DNA from: Faecalibacterium prausnitzii
Lineage (GTDB): Bacteria; Bacillota; Clostridia; Oscillospirales; Ruminococcaceae
Length of the DNA: 61,527 nucleotides
Assembly: GCF_003287495.1 (NCBI RefSeq)
Contig: NZ_PRLE01000008.1
Coordinates: forward strand, 1 to 61,527
Direction: 5' to 3'
This document shows, piece by piece, positions 16,057 through 24,850 of the stretch. The translations under genes were made by a program, and so were the position numbers. How positions within the stretch are numbered: the stretch's first letter is position 1; the number at the start of each line of letters is the position of its first letter. The notes under the pieces are model-generated. The model was not told where the DNA came from and searched no databases. It saw only the letters and a list, made by a program, of their open reading frames with translations.

Positions 16057-17934
16057 ATGAATTTGCGACTGAAACGCGCCAAAGAGCTGGCGGGCTATGC
16101 TGTCCAGCTGACCCGGGACGAGGGCCTTGGCACCATGATGGCTCGGGGGGCGGGCTTTGTCAAGCGCCGGTTCTTCGGCAAAAAAGCCCGCTACCTGCCC
16201 GCCAAAAAGGTACTGGAAGCCCAGCGGGCCGAGATGGCCGGAAAAACGCTCGAGGACTGCGGGCTTCCGACCATTTCCGTCCTCACCCCGCTGTATAATA
16301 CCCCGGAAAATTACCTGCGGGAGTTTCTGGATTCGTTCGTGGACCAGACCGCCCCCAACGGGGAGCTCTGCCTTGCCGATGCTTCCGATGCCGCTCACAG
16401 CCGTGTCGGGGAGATCGTGCGGGAATATCAGGCAAAGAATCAACATATCGTATACAAAAAGATCGAAAACAAGGGCATTGCAGCCAATACCAACGCTGCT
16501 GCCGCCCTTGCCAGCGGGGAATATCTTGCTCTGGCTGACCACGACGACATCCTGGCTCCCCACGCCCTGTACGCCATGGGCAGGGCCATCCTGGACCTGA
16601 GGGCGCAGGGCAAACCGGACGGTTTTGTCTACAGCGACGAAGCTCTTTTCAACAAGAGCATCCAGCGGCCGCTGGTGGCCCACTTCAAGCCGGACTACGC
16701 GCCGGACTACCTGCTCTGCTGCAACTATATCTGCCATTTGGCCGTGTTCCGGCGGGCCTTATATGAGGAAGTGGGCGGCGAGCGCCCGGAGTGCGACGGC
16801 AGCCAGGACCACGATCTCTTCCTCCGCCTGATCGAAAAAGTGGGCGGCGCGGCCCATCTGCCCCAGGTGCTCTACTACTGGCGGGTCCATGCGGGCTCCA
16901 CCTCCGGCGGCACCGACGCCAAGCCCTATGTGGCCAAGGCGGCCAAAAAGGCGTTGGCCGACCACCTGACCCGCACGGGCCGGGTGGGCACCGTCACCGA
17001 TGGATTGTTCCCCAGCACCTACCGCGTCTTGTGGAAAATTGAGGGCGACCCGAAAGTCAGCATCCTCATCCCCAACAAGGACCACACCGACGACCTGGAA
17101 AAGTGCCTGCACAGCATCTGGAGCAAGACGGAGTGGGACAATTACGAGGTCATCGTCATTGAGAACAACTCCACTGACCCGGCCACCTTTGCCTACTATG
17201 AAGAAGCACGGAAGCGGTACGATGGCCTGAAAGTGGTCACCTACCCGGAAAAGGGCTTCAACTTCTCTGGCATCAACAACTTTGGCCGGAAAGCGGCCAG
17301 CGGGGACTACCTGCTGCTGCTGAACAACGACGTGGAGGTGCGCAACGGCGACTGGCTCACCGAGCTGCTGCGCCAATGTGCCCACCCCGGCGGGGCGGCC
17401 ATCTGCGGTGCCATGCTCTACTACCCGGACGAGACGCTCCAGCACGCGGGCGTGGTCACGGGGCTGGGCGGCTACGCGGGCCACAGCCACAAGTACAAGC
17501 AGGCGGGCGGCAGCGGCTATCTGTTCCGCGCCGCCACGGTGCAGGACTTCTCCGCCGTGACCGGTGCCTGCCTGCTGGTAAAAGCCAGTGTCTGGGACGA
17601 AGTCGGCGGGCTGGACGAAAAGTTCGCCGTGGCGTTCAACGATGTGGACTTCTGCCTGCGGGTGCGGGATGCGGGTTACCGCGTTGCCTGGACGCCCTAC
17701 GCCCGGCTGACCCATTATGAGAGTAAGAGCCGCGGCGGCGACGAGAAAGACCCGGCCAAGGCGGCCCGCTTTGCCTCGGAGCAGCAGCGGCTGTATGCCA
17801 TCCACGGCAAAGAGAAGATTCTGGACGACCCCTACTACAACCCCAGCCTCACCCGTGACCGGGAAGATTTCTCGGAGAGCGATGACCTGCGGAAGCTGAA
17901 AGAGGGGAGCCTGACCGTACGGTGGAGGGAGTGA
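16057..17934 (+). CDS. Two-domain family 2 glycosyltransferase
   Basis: A 625-residue cytoplasmic protein with two GT-A domains. Domain 1 (from about 71) starts ISVLTPLYN and has the DHDD metal-site motif. Domain 2 (from about 333) starts KVSILIPNKDH and has LLNNDVEV plus the acceptor-side VAFNDVDFCLRVRDAG. Such tandem enzymes build rhamnan or mixed cell-wall polysaccharides, so it could add two linkages of one repeat. It starts 3 bases after the ATPase gene. Domain assignment is firm; donor and acceptor are unknown, with rhamnose suggested by rfbC. Confidence 0.9.
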   Translation: MNLRLKRAKELAGYAVQLTRDEGLGTMMARGAGFVKRRFFGKKARYLPAKKVLEAQRAEMAGKTLEDCGLPTISVLTPLYNTPENYLREFLDSFVDQTAPNGELCLADASDAAHSRVGEIVREYQAKNQHIVYKKIENKGIAANTNAAAALASGEYLALADHDDILAPHALYAMGRAILDLRAQGKPDGFVYSDEALFNKSIQRPLVAHFKPDYAPDYLLCCNYICHLAVFRRALYEEVGGERPECDGSQDHDLFLRLIEKVGGAAHLPQVLYYWRVHAGSTSGGTDAKPYVAKAAKKALADHLTRTGRVGTVTDGLFPSTYRVLWKIEGDPKVSILIPNKDHTDDLEKCLHSIWSKTEWDNYEVIVIENNSTDPATFAYYEEARKRYDGLKVVTYPEKGFNFSGINNFGRKAASGDYLLLLNNDVEVRNGDWLTELLRQCAHPGGAAICGAMLYYPDETLQHAGVVTGLGGYAGHSHKYKQAGGSGYLFRAATVQDFSAVTGACLLVKASVWDEVGGLDEKFAVAFNDVDFCLRVRDAGYRVAWTPYARLTHYESKSRGGDEKDPAKAARFASEQQRLYAIHGKEKILDDPYYNPSLTRDREDFSESDDLRKLKEGSLTVRWRE

Positions 17935-17938
17935 GACC

Positions 17939-18475
17939 ATGAACATCAAGGGGCATTTTGAGACCATTACCCGGCATAAGCTGCTGGTGATGAAATACTG
18001 CTTCGCCTGCGGGCTCTATGAGCAGGGCCTTGCCCACGACTTGAGCAAGTACAGCCCCACCGAGTTCATCCCGGGGTGCATCTACTATCAGGGCGACCAC
18101 AGCCCCAACGAGGCGGAGCGGGAGGCCAGGGGCTACACCTCGGCCTGGCTCCACCACAAGGGCCGCAACAAGCATCATCTGGAATACTGGATCGACTACA
18201 GCACCACCAAGACCGGCCTGACCGGGATGAAGATCCCTCTCCGGTACGTCTGCGAGATGGTCTGCGACCGGGTGGCCGCCAGCCAGATCTATCTGGGCGA
18301 CAAGTACACCGATGCCGCCGCCTGGAACTACTACGAGCACAGCAAGGACCACTACCTGCTCCACCCGGAGACCCGGGCCCTGCTGGAAAAGCTGCTCAAG
18401 ATGGTGCGGGACATCGGACAGGAGCGGACCTTTGCGTATATGAAGTACCTGCTGGGGTGCGAAAAGGACTATTAA
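17939..18475 (+). CDS. DUF5662 family protein
   Basis: A 178-residue, His- and Tyr-rich soluble protein. The segments HDLSKYSPTEF and WLHHKGRNKHHLEYW carry clustered His/Asp residues reminiscent of HD-domain metal sites, and match what I know as DUF5662. No function is established. It is the last gene of the polysaccharide operon, 4 bases after the glycosyltransferase, with GGAGGGAG before its ATG. Its stop codon overlaps the first base of repeat copy C. Confidence 0.75.
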   Translation: MNIKGHFETITRHKLLVMKYCFACGLYEQGLAHDLSKYSPTEFIPGCIYYQGDHSPNEAEREARGYTSAWLHHKGRNKHHLEYWIDYSTTKTGLTGMKIPLRYVCEMVCDRVAASQIYLGDKYTDAAAWNYYEHSKDHYLLHPETRALLEKLLKMVRDIGQERTFAYMKYLLGCEKDY

Positions 18476-18608
18476 ACCTCTCAGTCTCGCATTCGCTCGA
18501 CAGCTCCCCTGTCAGGGGAGCCTTTGGCAAATAGAAAAAGCTTCAATCGACTGCCAAGGCCTCCCCTGCTAGGGGAGGTGGCATCGCGCCAGCGATGACG
18601 GAGAGGTT
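18475..18608. repeat. Palindromic intergenic repeat, copy C (best copy)
   Basis: A 134-base element bounded by AACCTCTC (18475-18482) and GAGAGGTT (18601-18608). Its left half has GACAGCTCCCCT..AGGGGAGC and CTTTGGCA. Its right half has TGCCAAGGC, CTCCCCT..AGGGGAGG, TGGCATCGC..GCGATGACGGAGAGG. Each half is itself a hairpin, and the ends are inverted repeats, so the whole can fold as one cruciform. Confidence 0.85.
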
Positions 18609-18645
18609 TTCAAAAAGTTTCACCAAAATTTGTGCACACTCCCCA

Positions 18646-18674
18646 TTGACAGGGACGGGGTGCACCGGTATCCT
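18646..18674 (+). promoter_or_regulatory. Consensus promoter of second lipoprotein
   Basis: TTGACA (18646-18651), a 17-base spacer and TATCCT (18669-18674) lie about 93 bases before the lipoprotein start. Layout mirrors the promoter at 10006-10034. Confidence 0.8.
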
Positions 18675-18766
18675 TAAAGTGGCTTGGAAGCTCTCGGAGC
18701 TTTGTGAAAAAGAAAAACAACGGAACCGAATCAGGCTTTTTTAACTTTGTTTTAAGGAGGACAGAA

Positions 18767-19249
18767 ATGATGAAACTGTTCAAAAAACTGCTGGCCGTCG
18801 CCATGGTGGCCGTGCTGGCACTGACGGTGCTGACCGGCTGCGATACAGGGACAACTGACCCGGATGCTGTTTACCCCGATGATGAGACAGAAAGTGTTGT
18901 TTATGCACTGAACAATGGTGCGGCAGCGGCAAATCAGCCCCAGTTGACCTACAGTGTGAAGTACAGCAAGATTACAAAGGAACTGCTGGATAATTACCTA
19001 GATAACTACGGCAATATCTCGAAGTACAATGAAGAATATAAACGTATCACCGATGAGCTGGATAAGAACGTAAAAATCATCGTTGACGTGATTCCTAGTA
19101 CAAACCCGGCGAAAAAGAGCGGCTTTAAATACACGGAGCTGTATAAAGTGACCAACTATCACCTTGCGGAAAAAGTTGGCGTGGCGTTCAAGGATTCTTC
19201 CTCTGGCACCCGCTATTTGCTCATCTGCACGTTTGATGTGGAAGAGTAA
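18767..19249 (+). CDS. Small secreted lipoprotein (second paralogue)
   Basis: A 160-residue lipoprotein with signal peptide MMKLFKKLLAVAMVAVLALT and lipobox LTGC (C25), nearly the same leader as the protein at 10109-10543. The mature part is unrelated by eye apart from being short, charged and rich in Tyr/Asn/Lys; no domain is recognised. AAGGAGG lies 6 bases before ATG 18767; the next codon is also ATG and could serve. It is a single gene between a consensus promoter and a strong terminator. Confidence 0.85.
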   Translation: MMKLFKKLLAVAMVAVLALTVLTGCDTGTTDPDAVYPDDETESVVYALNNGAAAANQPQLTYSVKYSKITKELLDNYLDNYGNISKYNEEYKRITDELDKNVKIIVDVIPSTNPAKKSGFKYTELYKVTNYHLAEKVGVAFKDSSSGTRYLLICTFDVEE

Positions 19250-19270
19250 GATCTAAAATCGCAAATCAAA

Positions 19271-19306
19271 AAGCCCCGGGACGGCAGATGCCGCTCCGGG
19301 GCTTTT
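19271..19306. terminator. Bidirectional terminator
   Basis: AGCCCCGG pairs with CCGGGGCT, with an inner ACGGCAGATGCCGCT fold, and TTTT on the plus side and TTTTTGATTT on the minus side. It serves the lipoprotein gene and the small gene at 19324-19449. Confidence 0.85.
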
Positions 19307-19323
19307 GCTGTGTGTGTTGTGGG

Positions 19324-19449
19324 TTACTGCTCGTTGGTGTAGATCTGGATATAGCGCGGGGCGCTCTTGTCCTGTACGAACAGCAGAGCACCCGTCAGAG
19401 CGACGGCTAAGAACGTGAAAATGGCGAGCAGCGCTTTCAGAAATTTCAT
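19324..19449 (-). CDS. 41-residue single-pass membrane protein
   Basis: A complete small gene on the minus strand. The product starts MKFLKALLAIFTFLAVALTG, runs through a hydrophobic helix (residues 4-25) and ends in a polar tail, QDKSAPRYIQIYTNEQ. GGAGG lies 8 bases before the ATG. A good promoter lies upstream (TTGCCT, 17 bases, TATACT, plus-strand 19515-19543), and a shared terminator lies 18 bases past the stop. Promoter, ribosome site, frame and terminator together support a real gene. No homologue is recognised. It could be an anchored micropeptide or an uncleaved signal-anchor protein. Confidence 0.7.
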   Translation of the reverse strand: MKFLKALLAIFTFLAVALTGALLFVQDKSAPRYIQIYTNEQ

Positions 19450-19514
19450 CGTTTCAGATCCTCCTTGGTGGATGAGTGGCGGAGCGGGGGACGTTCCGCG
19501 GGATGGTTTCCTTT

Positions 19515-19543
19515 AGTATAGCATATTCCGCACCGAAAGGCAA
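19515..19543 (-). promoter_or_regulatory. Promoter of the 41-residue membrane protein
   Basis: On the minus strand, TTGCCT (plus 19538-19543), a 17-base spacer and TATACT (plus 19515-19520). Confidence 0.7.
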
Positions 19544-19655
19544 ACTTGGCGATTCTTGTGGGTTTGTACCGAAAAAATCGGAGGTTAGCCATAACTAATC
19601 GTCAAAAACATCAAAGAAAATTAAGGAATTCGCATTATTTTGGGGGGAGTTATCG

Positions 19656-19683
19656 TTGACTTCCGACGCCAAAATGATACAAT
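19656..19683 (+). promoter_or_regulatory. rnf operon promoter
   Basis: TTGACT (19656-19661), a 16-base spacer and TACAAT (19678-19683), about 88 bases before rnfC. I saw no clear Rex-type palindrome near it. Confidence 0.7.
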
Positions 19684-19770
19684 AGGTGTGTTAAGCAGCT
19701 GCTGTCCCTGTACCAGTGCGCCTGCATGGGCGTGGGGATGGCAATTCAAGCAGAATGGGGGATTTATTCC

Positions 19771-21093
19771 ATGTTGAACAAGCTGAAACGTGCGGCGCTT
19801 GGCGCGCATACGCCGCATGACAAGGCAACCGCTGCAAGCAAGCCTGTCCCGATGCCTCTGCCCGCGCAGGTACGCATCCTCATGAGCCAGCACATTGGTG
19901 CTCCGGCAAAGGCTCTGGTAAAAAAGGGTGACGAAGTGTTTGTGGGCACCAAGATCGGTGAGGCAGGCGGCTTTGTCTCTGCCAATATCCACTCCAGTGT
20001 CTCCGGCACCGTTGCTGCCGTGGAGCCGTACCGCCTGAGCAATGGCCGTATGTGCGACTCGGTGGTCATCAAGACGGATGGCAAGCAGACTGTTGACCCG
20101 GCCGTCCAGGCACCGGAAGTGACCGATAAGGCCAGCTTCCTGGCTGCTGTGCGGGAGTGCGGTCTGGTTGGTCTGGGCGGCGCTGGCTTCCCGACCGACG
20201 TCAAGCTGCAGCCCAAAGACCCGGTGGACACCCTGCTGATCAACGCTTCCGAGTGCGAAGTGTGGCTGACCAGTGATACCCAGGAGATGTTGCTGTGTGC
20301 CGACGATATCATCCGCGGCATCCAGGCTGTCCTGAAGTATGTCGGCATCCCGAAGTGCGTCATCGGCATTGAGAACAACAAGCCTGAGTGCATCGACCTG
20401 CTGTGCCAGAAGACCAAGGACACGCCCGAGATCGAAGTCAAGCCTCTGCCCAGTGTCTATGGCACCGGTGCGGAGCTGATCCTGATCGAGAAGTGCCTGG
20501 GCCGCGAGGTGCCGCACGGCGGCCTGCCCGCGGCTGCTGGTGCCATCGTCATGAACGTGACCAGTGTGTCCAGCCTGGGCAAGTATCTGGCTACCGGTAT
20601 GCCGGTGGTCAGCCGCTGCATCACCGTGGACGGCGATGCCTGCGCAAACCCGCAGAACCTGATCGTTCCGGTTGGTACTTCTTATGAAGACGTGCTGAAC
20701 GCCGCCGGCCTCAAGCCCGGCGTGACGCTGGGCAAGGTGGTTGCCGGCGGTGCCATGATGGGCCCCGCTGTCAAGGACCTGAGCTACCCCACCACCAAGA
20801 CCACTTCCGGCCTCATCATGCTGAGCGACGTGGCCGCACAGCCCCCGCAGGTCAACCCCTGCATCCGCTGCGGCCGCTGCGTGGAGTACTGCCCCATGGG
20901 TCTGGAGCCCGTGGAGGTCAACCAGGCTTACGCTGCCCGTGATGTCCAGACGCTGGGCAAGCTGCATGTGGATTACTGCTTCAACTGCGGTTCCTGCACG
21001 TTTGTCTGCCCGGCCAAGCGCCCCTGCACCCAGATGATGGGCCTGGCAAAGGCATTCTACCTTGGTGAAATCAAAAAAGGAGGCAATAAGTAA
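19771..21093 (+). CDS. rnfC: Rnf complex subunit C (NADH-side, Fe-S)
   Basis: RnfC is the soluble NADH dehydrogenase-like subunit of the ion-pumping ferredoxin:NAD oxidoreductase. The 440-residue protein has the NADH/FMN-binding GLGGAGFPTDVKL region and two 4Fe-4S motifs, CIRCGRCVEYCP (from 364) and CFNCGSCTFVCP (from 403). The ATG at 19771 is chosen with a G-rich site about 10 bases upstream; the frame extends back to 19726 without a better site. It heads the six-gene order C-D-G-E-A-B typical of clostridia. The operon links reduced ferredoxin from fermentation to ion gradient and NADH. Confidence 0.95.
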   Translation: MLNKLKRAALGAHTPHDKATAASKPVPMPLPAQVRILMSQHIGAPAKALVKKGDEVFVGTKIGEAGGFVSANIHSSVSGTVAAVEPYRLSNGRMCDSVVIKTDGKQTVDPAVQAPEVTDKASFLAAVRECGLVGLGGAGFPTDVKLQPKDPVDTLLINASECEVWLTSDTQEMLLCADDIIRGIQAVLKYVGIPKCVIGIENNKPECIDLLCQKTKDTPEIEVKPLPSVYGTGAELILIEKCLGREVPHGGLPAAAGAIVMNVTSVSSLGKYLATGMPVVSRCITVDGDACANPQNLIVPVGTSYEDVLNAAGLKPGVTLGKVVAGGAMMGPAVKDLSYPTTKTTSGLIMLSDVAAQPPQVNPCIRCGRCVEYCPMGLEPVEVNQAYAARDVQTLGKLHVDYCFNCGSCTFVCPAKRPCTQMMGLAKAFYLGEIKKGGNK

Positions 21094-22052
21094 TGGATAC
21101 GAAGCTTATTGTTTCGGCCTCCCCGCACCTGCGCTCCGAGGAGACGACCACCGGCCTGATGGCCAACGTGATCGTCGCTCTGGTGCCCTGCGTGGTGGCC
21201 TCTGCGATCATTTTTGGTCTGCGTGCTCTGCTGGTCACGGCCGTGTCCGTGGTTGCCAGCGTGGCCTTTGAGTGGCTGTACTGCAAGCTGCTCAAGAAGC
21301 CCAATCCCGTGGGCGATCTGTCCGCTGTGGTCACGGGCATCATCCTTGCCCTGAACGTCCCCGTGGGGATGCCCATTGGCGAGCTCATCGTGGGCGATTT
21401 CGTCGCCATCATCGTGGTCAAGCAGCTGTTCGGCGGCATCGGCATGAACTTTGCCAACCCCGCTCTGGTGGGCCGTATCTTCCTGTTCATCAGCTTTGCC
21501 GGCGAGATGAACACCTGGGTCTACCCGGATGCAGCCGTGGATCAGCTCTCCAGCGCTACCCCGCTGAAAGTGGCTGACCCCTCCAAGCTGAGCCTGCTGG
21601 ATCTGTTCATGGGCGTGCACGGCGGTGTTCTGGGCGAGACCTGCGCTCTGGCCATCGTGCTGGGCCTGATCTACCTGGTGGCCACCAAGACCATTAGCGC
21701 TGCCATCCCCGCTTCTTACATCGGCAGCATGTTCATTTTCTACCTGATCTCTACCCGCAGCCTGCACGGCGCGCTGGTCGGCGTTCTGTCCGGCGGCCTG
21801 CTGTTTGGTGCTGTGTACATGGCAACCGACTACGTTACCAGCCCGTTCACCCTCAAGGGCAAGCTGGTCTATGGCGTGGCGCTGGGCATTGTCACCTTTG
21901 CGATCCGTGAGTGGGGCAGCTACGCCGAGGGCGTGTCTTTCGCGCTGCTGTTCATGAACCTGTGGGTCCCGTACATCAATGACCTGACCCGTCAGACTCC
22001 GTATGGCTATATCAAACCCGCAAAACCTGCAAAGGAGGCTGCTGGCAAATGA
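21093..22052 (+). CDS. rnfD: Rnf complex subunit D
   Basis: A 319-residue membrane subunit with about nine helices that carries a covalent FMN in characterised homologues. The attachment threonine is probably T156 in SSATPLK. SPHLRSEETT at the start and FANPALVGRIFLF are family signatures. Its ATG shares a base with the rnfC stop (TAATG), so the two are likely translationally coupled. Confidence 0.94.
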   Translation: MDTKLIVSASPHLRSEETTTGLMANVIVALVPCVVASAIIFGLRALLVTAVSVVASVAFEWLYCKLLKKPNPVGDLSAVVTGIILALNVPVGMPIGELIVGDFVAIIVVKQLFGGIGMNFANPALVGRIFLFISFAGEMNTWVYPDAAVDQLSSATPLKVADPSKLSLLDLFMGVHGGVLGETCALAIVLGLIYLVATKTISAAIPASYIGSMFIFYLISTRSLHGALVGVLSGGLLFGAVYMATDYVTSPFTLKGKLVYGVALGIVTFAIREWGSYAEGVSFALLFMNLWVPYINDLTRQTPYGYIKPAKPAKEAAGK

Positions 22053-22594
22053 ATAAGACTACTTGGGAGAGCACGGTAAAGCCCATTGTTGTGCTGAGCG
22101 TGATCTCGTTGGTCGTCAGCCTGCTGCTGGCGGTCGTTAACTCCATGACCGCTCCGGTCATCGCGGAAAACGAGCGTGCAACCACCCTGGCTGCTTACGT
22201 TGACGTGATGCCCTCTGTTTCCGACGCAAGCACCCTGGAAGAGATGAGCGGCTACACCACCGCAAACGTCTCCGGTGCTGTCAAGGCTGAGGATGGCAGC
22301 ATGGCCATCAAGGCCGGCGAGTCCGGTTTCGACGGCGGCGTCCTGACCGTTATCATGGGCTTTGATGCCGAAGGCAAGGTCACCGGTATCTGGGTGGATG
22401 CTTCCACGCAGACCAGCGGCATTGGCTCCAACGTGGCCAAGGCCGACTATCTGGCTCAGTTCAACGGCATGGACGGTACCCAGAATATCGTCATGAACCA
22501 GGACTTTGACGCCTACAGCGGCGCTACCATTTCGTCCACGGCTCTGTTTGCAGCCATCAACGACTGCATCAGCTGCTACAATGAGCTGGCATAA
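22049..22594 (+). CDS. rnfG: Rnf complex subunit G (FMN-binding)
   Basis: A 181-residue periplasm-side subunit with an N-terminal anchor (about 12-32). The FMN-binding domain ends in SGATISS, where T160 is the expected covalent FMN attachment residue. The start overlaps the rnfD stop as ATGA. Length is normal for the clostridial form. Confidence 0.94.
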   Translation: MNKTTWESTVKPIVVLSVISLVVSLLLAVVNSMTAPVIAENERATTLAAYVDVMPSVSDASTLEEMSGYTTANVSGAVKAEDGSMAIKAGESGFDGGVLTVIMGFDAEGKVTGIWVDASTQTSGIGSNVAKADYLAQFNGMDGTQNIVMNQDFDAYSGATISSTALFAAINDCISCYNELA

Positions 22595-22610
22595 AGGAGG
22601 TTGGTAAGAA

Positions 22611-23276
22611 ATGGCATCTGAAAAGAATTCCAAGGTAAGCATCCTTACCAACGGTATCATCAAAGAAAACCCCGTTCTGCGTCTGGTTCTGGGCACCTGC
22701 TCCTGCCTGGCTGTTACCACGGCAGTTTCCAGCGCGCTGGGCATGGGTGCAGCTTTCACGTTCGTGCTGGTCTGCGCCAATATCCTGATCTCGCTGCTGC
22801 GCAACGTGATCCCCGCAAAAGTCCATCTGCCCTGCTACATCGTCATCATCGCAGGCTTCGTGACCATCGTCCAGATGTTCATGCACGCCTACATGGTCAG
22901 CCTGTACAATGCACTGGGCGTCTTCCTGCCCCTGATCGTTGTCAACTGCATCATCCTGGGCCGTGCCGAGATGTTCGCCTGCAAGAACAATGTGGTCGAT
23001 TCCGCACTGGACGGCATTGGCATGGGCATCGGCTACACCCTGACCGTCGTGCTGATGGCTACGTTCCGTGAGGTTCTGGGCAGCGGCACCTGGCTGGGCT
23101 TCCAGATCCTGCCCGAGTCTTTCGCCAAGATCAGCATTATGACCCAGGCTCCCGGCGCGTTCTTCTGCTACGGCGTCCTGATGGCCGGCTGTGTCTGGCT
23201 GGAGGGCAAGCTGGATGCACGGATCGAGCGCAAGAGCTGCTGTGACATCGACAACCTGAAGAAGGAGGCGGAATAA
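22611..23276 (+). CDS. rnfE: Rnf complex subunit E
   Basis: A 221-residue, six-helix membrane protein of the RnfA/RnfE/NqrD/NqrE type. NGIIKENPVLRLVLGTCSCLAVT and the VNCIILGRAEMFA segment are diagnostic; the conserved Cys residues are thought to hold a membrane Fe-S centre with RnfA. AAAGGAGG lies before the ATG. Confidence 0.94.
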   Translation: MASEKNSKVSILTNGIIKENPVLRLVLGTCSCLAVTTAVSSALGMGAAFTFVLVCANILISLLRNVIPAKVHLPCYIVIIAGFVTIVQMFMHAYMVSLYNALGVFLPLIVVNCIILGRAEMFACKNNVVDSALDGIGMGIGYTLTVVLMATFREVLGSGTWLGFQILPESFAKISIMTQAPGAFFCYGVLMAGCVWLEGKLDARIERKSCCDIDNLKKEAE

Positions 23277-23277
23277 G

Positions 23278-23910
23278 ATGCTCGTCAAACTCGCTGCAAT
23301 CTTCTTCAGCATGATCCTTGTCAACAACTACGTGCTGGTGAAGTTCTATGGTATCTGCCCGTTCCTGGGCGTTTCCAAGAAGCTGGACTCCGCCGTTGGT
23401 ATGTCCGGCGCTGTTATCTTCGTCATGTTCATGGCTACCGCCGTGACGTTCCCCATCCAGATCTTCGTTCTGGACCCGGCTGGCCTGAGCTACCTGCAGA
23501 CCATCGTCTTCATCCTGGTCATCGCGGTTCTGGTCCAGTTCATTGAGATCTTCCTCAAGAAGTACATTGTGGCCCTGTACAACTCCCTGGGCGTTTACCT
23601 GCCCCTGATCACCACCAACTGCTGCGTGCTGGCTGTCACCATTCTGGTCGTCGGCGATTACGGCGCGGATGTGGAGAGCCTGGGCTTTGGCATCGCTTAC
23701 ATCGAGGCCCTGATCTGCGCCATCGGTGCAGGCGTCGGCTTCATGCTGGCCATGGTCATGTTCAGCGGCGTGCGCAAGCGCGTGGAAGCCTGCGATCCCC
23801 CGGCTCCCTTTAAGGGCCTGCCCATCACCCTGCTGGCTGCCGCAATCACCAGCCTGTCTTTCATGGGTTTCGGCGGCCTCGTCGAGAACCTGTTTAATGT
23901 GACGCTGTAA
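23278..23910 (+). CDS. rnfA: Rnf complex subunit A
   Basis: A 210-residue, six-helix partner of RnfE. The start MLVKLAAIFFSMILVNNYVL, FYGICPFLGVSKK and LITTNCCVLAV are classic RnfA. It begins 1 base after the rnfE stop, with AAGGAGG inside the end of rnfE. Confidence 0.95.
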   Translation: MLVKLAAIFFSMILVNNYVLVKFYGICPFLGVSKKLDSAVGMSGAVIFVMFMATAVTFPIQIFVLDPAGLSYLQTIVFILVIAVLVQFIEIFLKKYIVALYNSLGVYLPLITTNCCVLAVTILVVGDYGADVESLGFGIAYIEALICAIGAGVGFMLAMVMFSGVRKRVEACDPPAPFKGLPITLLAAAITSLSFMGFGGLVENLFNVTL

Positions 23911-23926
23911 GGGAGGAGACAGAACT

Positions 23927-24838
23927 ATGAATATTGCATCGGCTGTTATCCTCTGTACCATCGTGGGCGCCGTTGGCGCGATCATTCTGGTCGCGGCGGC
24001 CAAGTTCATGGCGGTTGAGGAAGATCCTCGTATTGAAGAAGTTGCCGCCTGCCTGGCAGGCGCAAACTGCGGCGGCTGCGGTTACGCAGGCTGCTCTGAT
24101 TACGCAAAGGCTGTCGTCATGGACGGCGTTGCCTGCGACAAGTGCGCACCCGGCGGCCCCAAGGCTGCTGCTGCCATTGCCAAGATCATGGGCGGCGAGG
24201 CAAGCGCTGTGGAGAAAAAGGCTGTGGTCCAGTGCCAGGGCAACTCCGAGCACTGCAAGCCCGCTTATGATTACACCGGCATCCAGACCTGCGCGGCTGC
24301 CGCCAACCTGTACGGCGGCCCCAAGACCTGCACGTTCGCCTGCATCGGCCTGGGCGACTGCACCAAGGTCTGTAAGTTTGACGCCATCCACATTGTGGAC
24401 GGCGTGGCCAAGGTGGATAAGGACAAGTGCACCGGCTGCGGTGCCTGCGCCAACATCTGCCCCAAGCATGTTATTATGATCGACGCTGGCGGCCCCCGCA
24501 AGCCTGTGGTCATGTGCTCCAACCAGGATAAGGGCCCTGTGGCCATGAAAGCCTGCACGACCTCCTGCATTGCCTGCGGCATGTGCGAGCGTACCTGCAA
24601 GTTTGATGCCATCCACGTTGTGGACGGTGTGGCCCGTGTGGATTATGACAAGTGCAAGGGCTGCGGTATGTGTGCCCAGAAGTGCCCGAAGAAGATCATC
24701 CTCTTCCCGCTGAAGGACAATCCGTATCCCCCGGAGCCCAAGAAGCCCGCTGCACCCGCGGCAAAACCCGCCGCTGCTCCTGCAGCAGCTCCCGCTCCCA
24801 AGGCTGAGGAGAAGCCCGCTGCTGAAAAGGCAGAATAA
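23927..24838 (+). CDS. rnfB: Rnf complex subunit B (ferredoxin-side)
   Basis: A 303-residue electron-input subunit: N-terminal anchor (about 5-28), the CLAGANCGGCGYAGCSDYA Fe-S domain, and further ferredoxin-like clusters around CTGCGACANICPKH, CIACGMCERTC and CKGCGMCAQKCP. It accepts electrons from reduced ferredoxin. The last 35 or so residues are a low-complexity Ala/Pro/Lys/Glu tail, probably a flexible linker with no partner domain. It closes the operon and is followed by a strong terminator. Confidence 0.95.
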   Translation: MNIASAVILCTIVGAVGAIILVAAAKFMAVEEDPRIEEVAACLAGANCGGCGYAGCSDYAKAVVMDGVACDKCAPGGPKAAAAIAKIMGGEASAVEKKAVVQCQGNSEHCKPAYDYTGIQTCAAAANLYGGPKTCTFACIGLGDCTKVCKFDAIHIVDGVAKVDKDKCTGCGACANICPKHVIMIDAGGPRKPVVMCSNQDKGPVAMKACTTSCIACGMCERTCKFDAIHVVDGVARVDYDKCKGCGMCAQKCPKKIILFPLKDNPYPPEPKKPAAPAAKPAAAPAAAPAPKAEEKPAAEKAE

Positions 24839-24850
24839 GCAAACCAGAAA

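Noticed and set aside
13876-16737. A 953-codon open frame on the minus strand across rfbC and the ABC exporter
   Set aside because: It is antisense to four clear genes in one operon; composition is His/Ala/Val-rich as expected of a GC-rich shadow, with no family motif.
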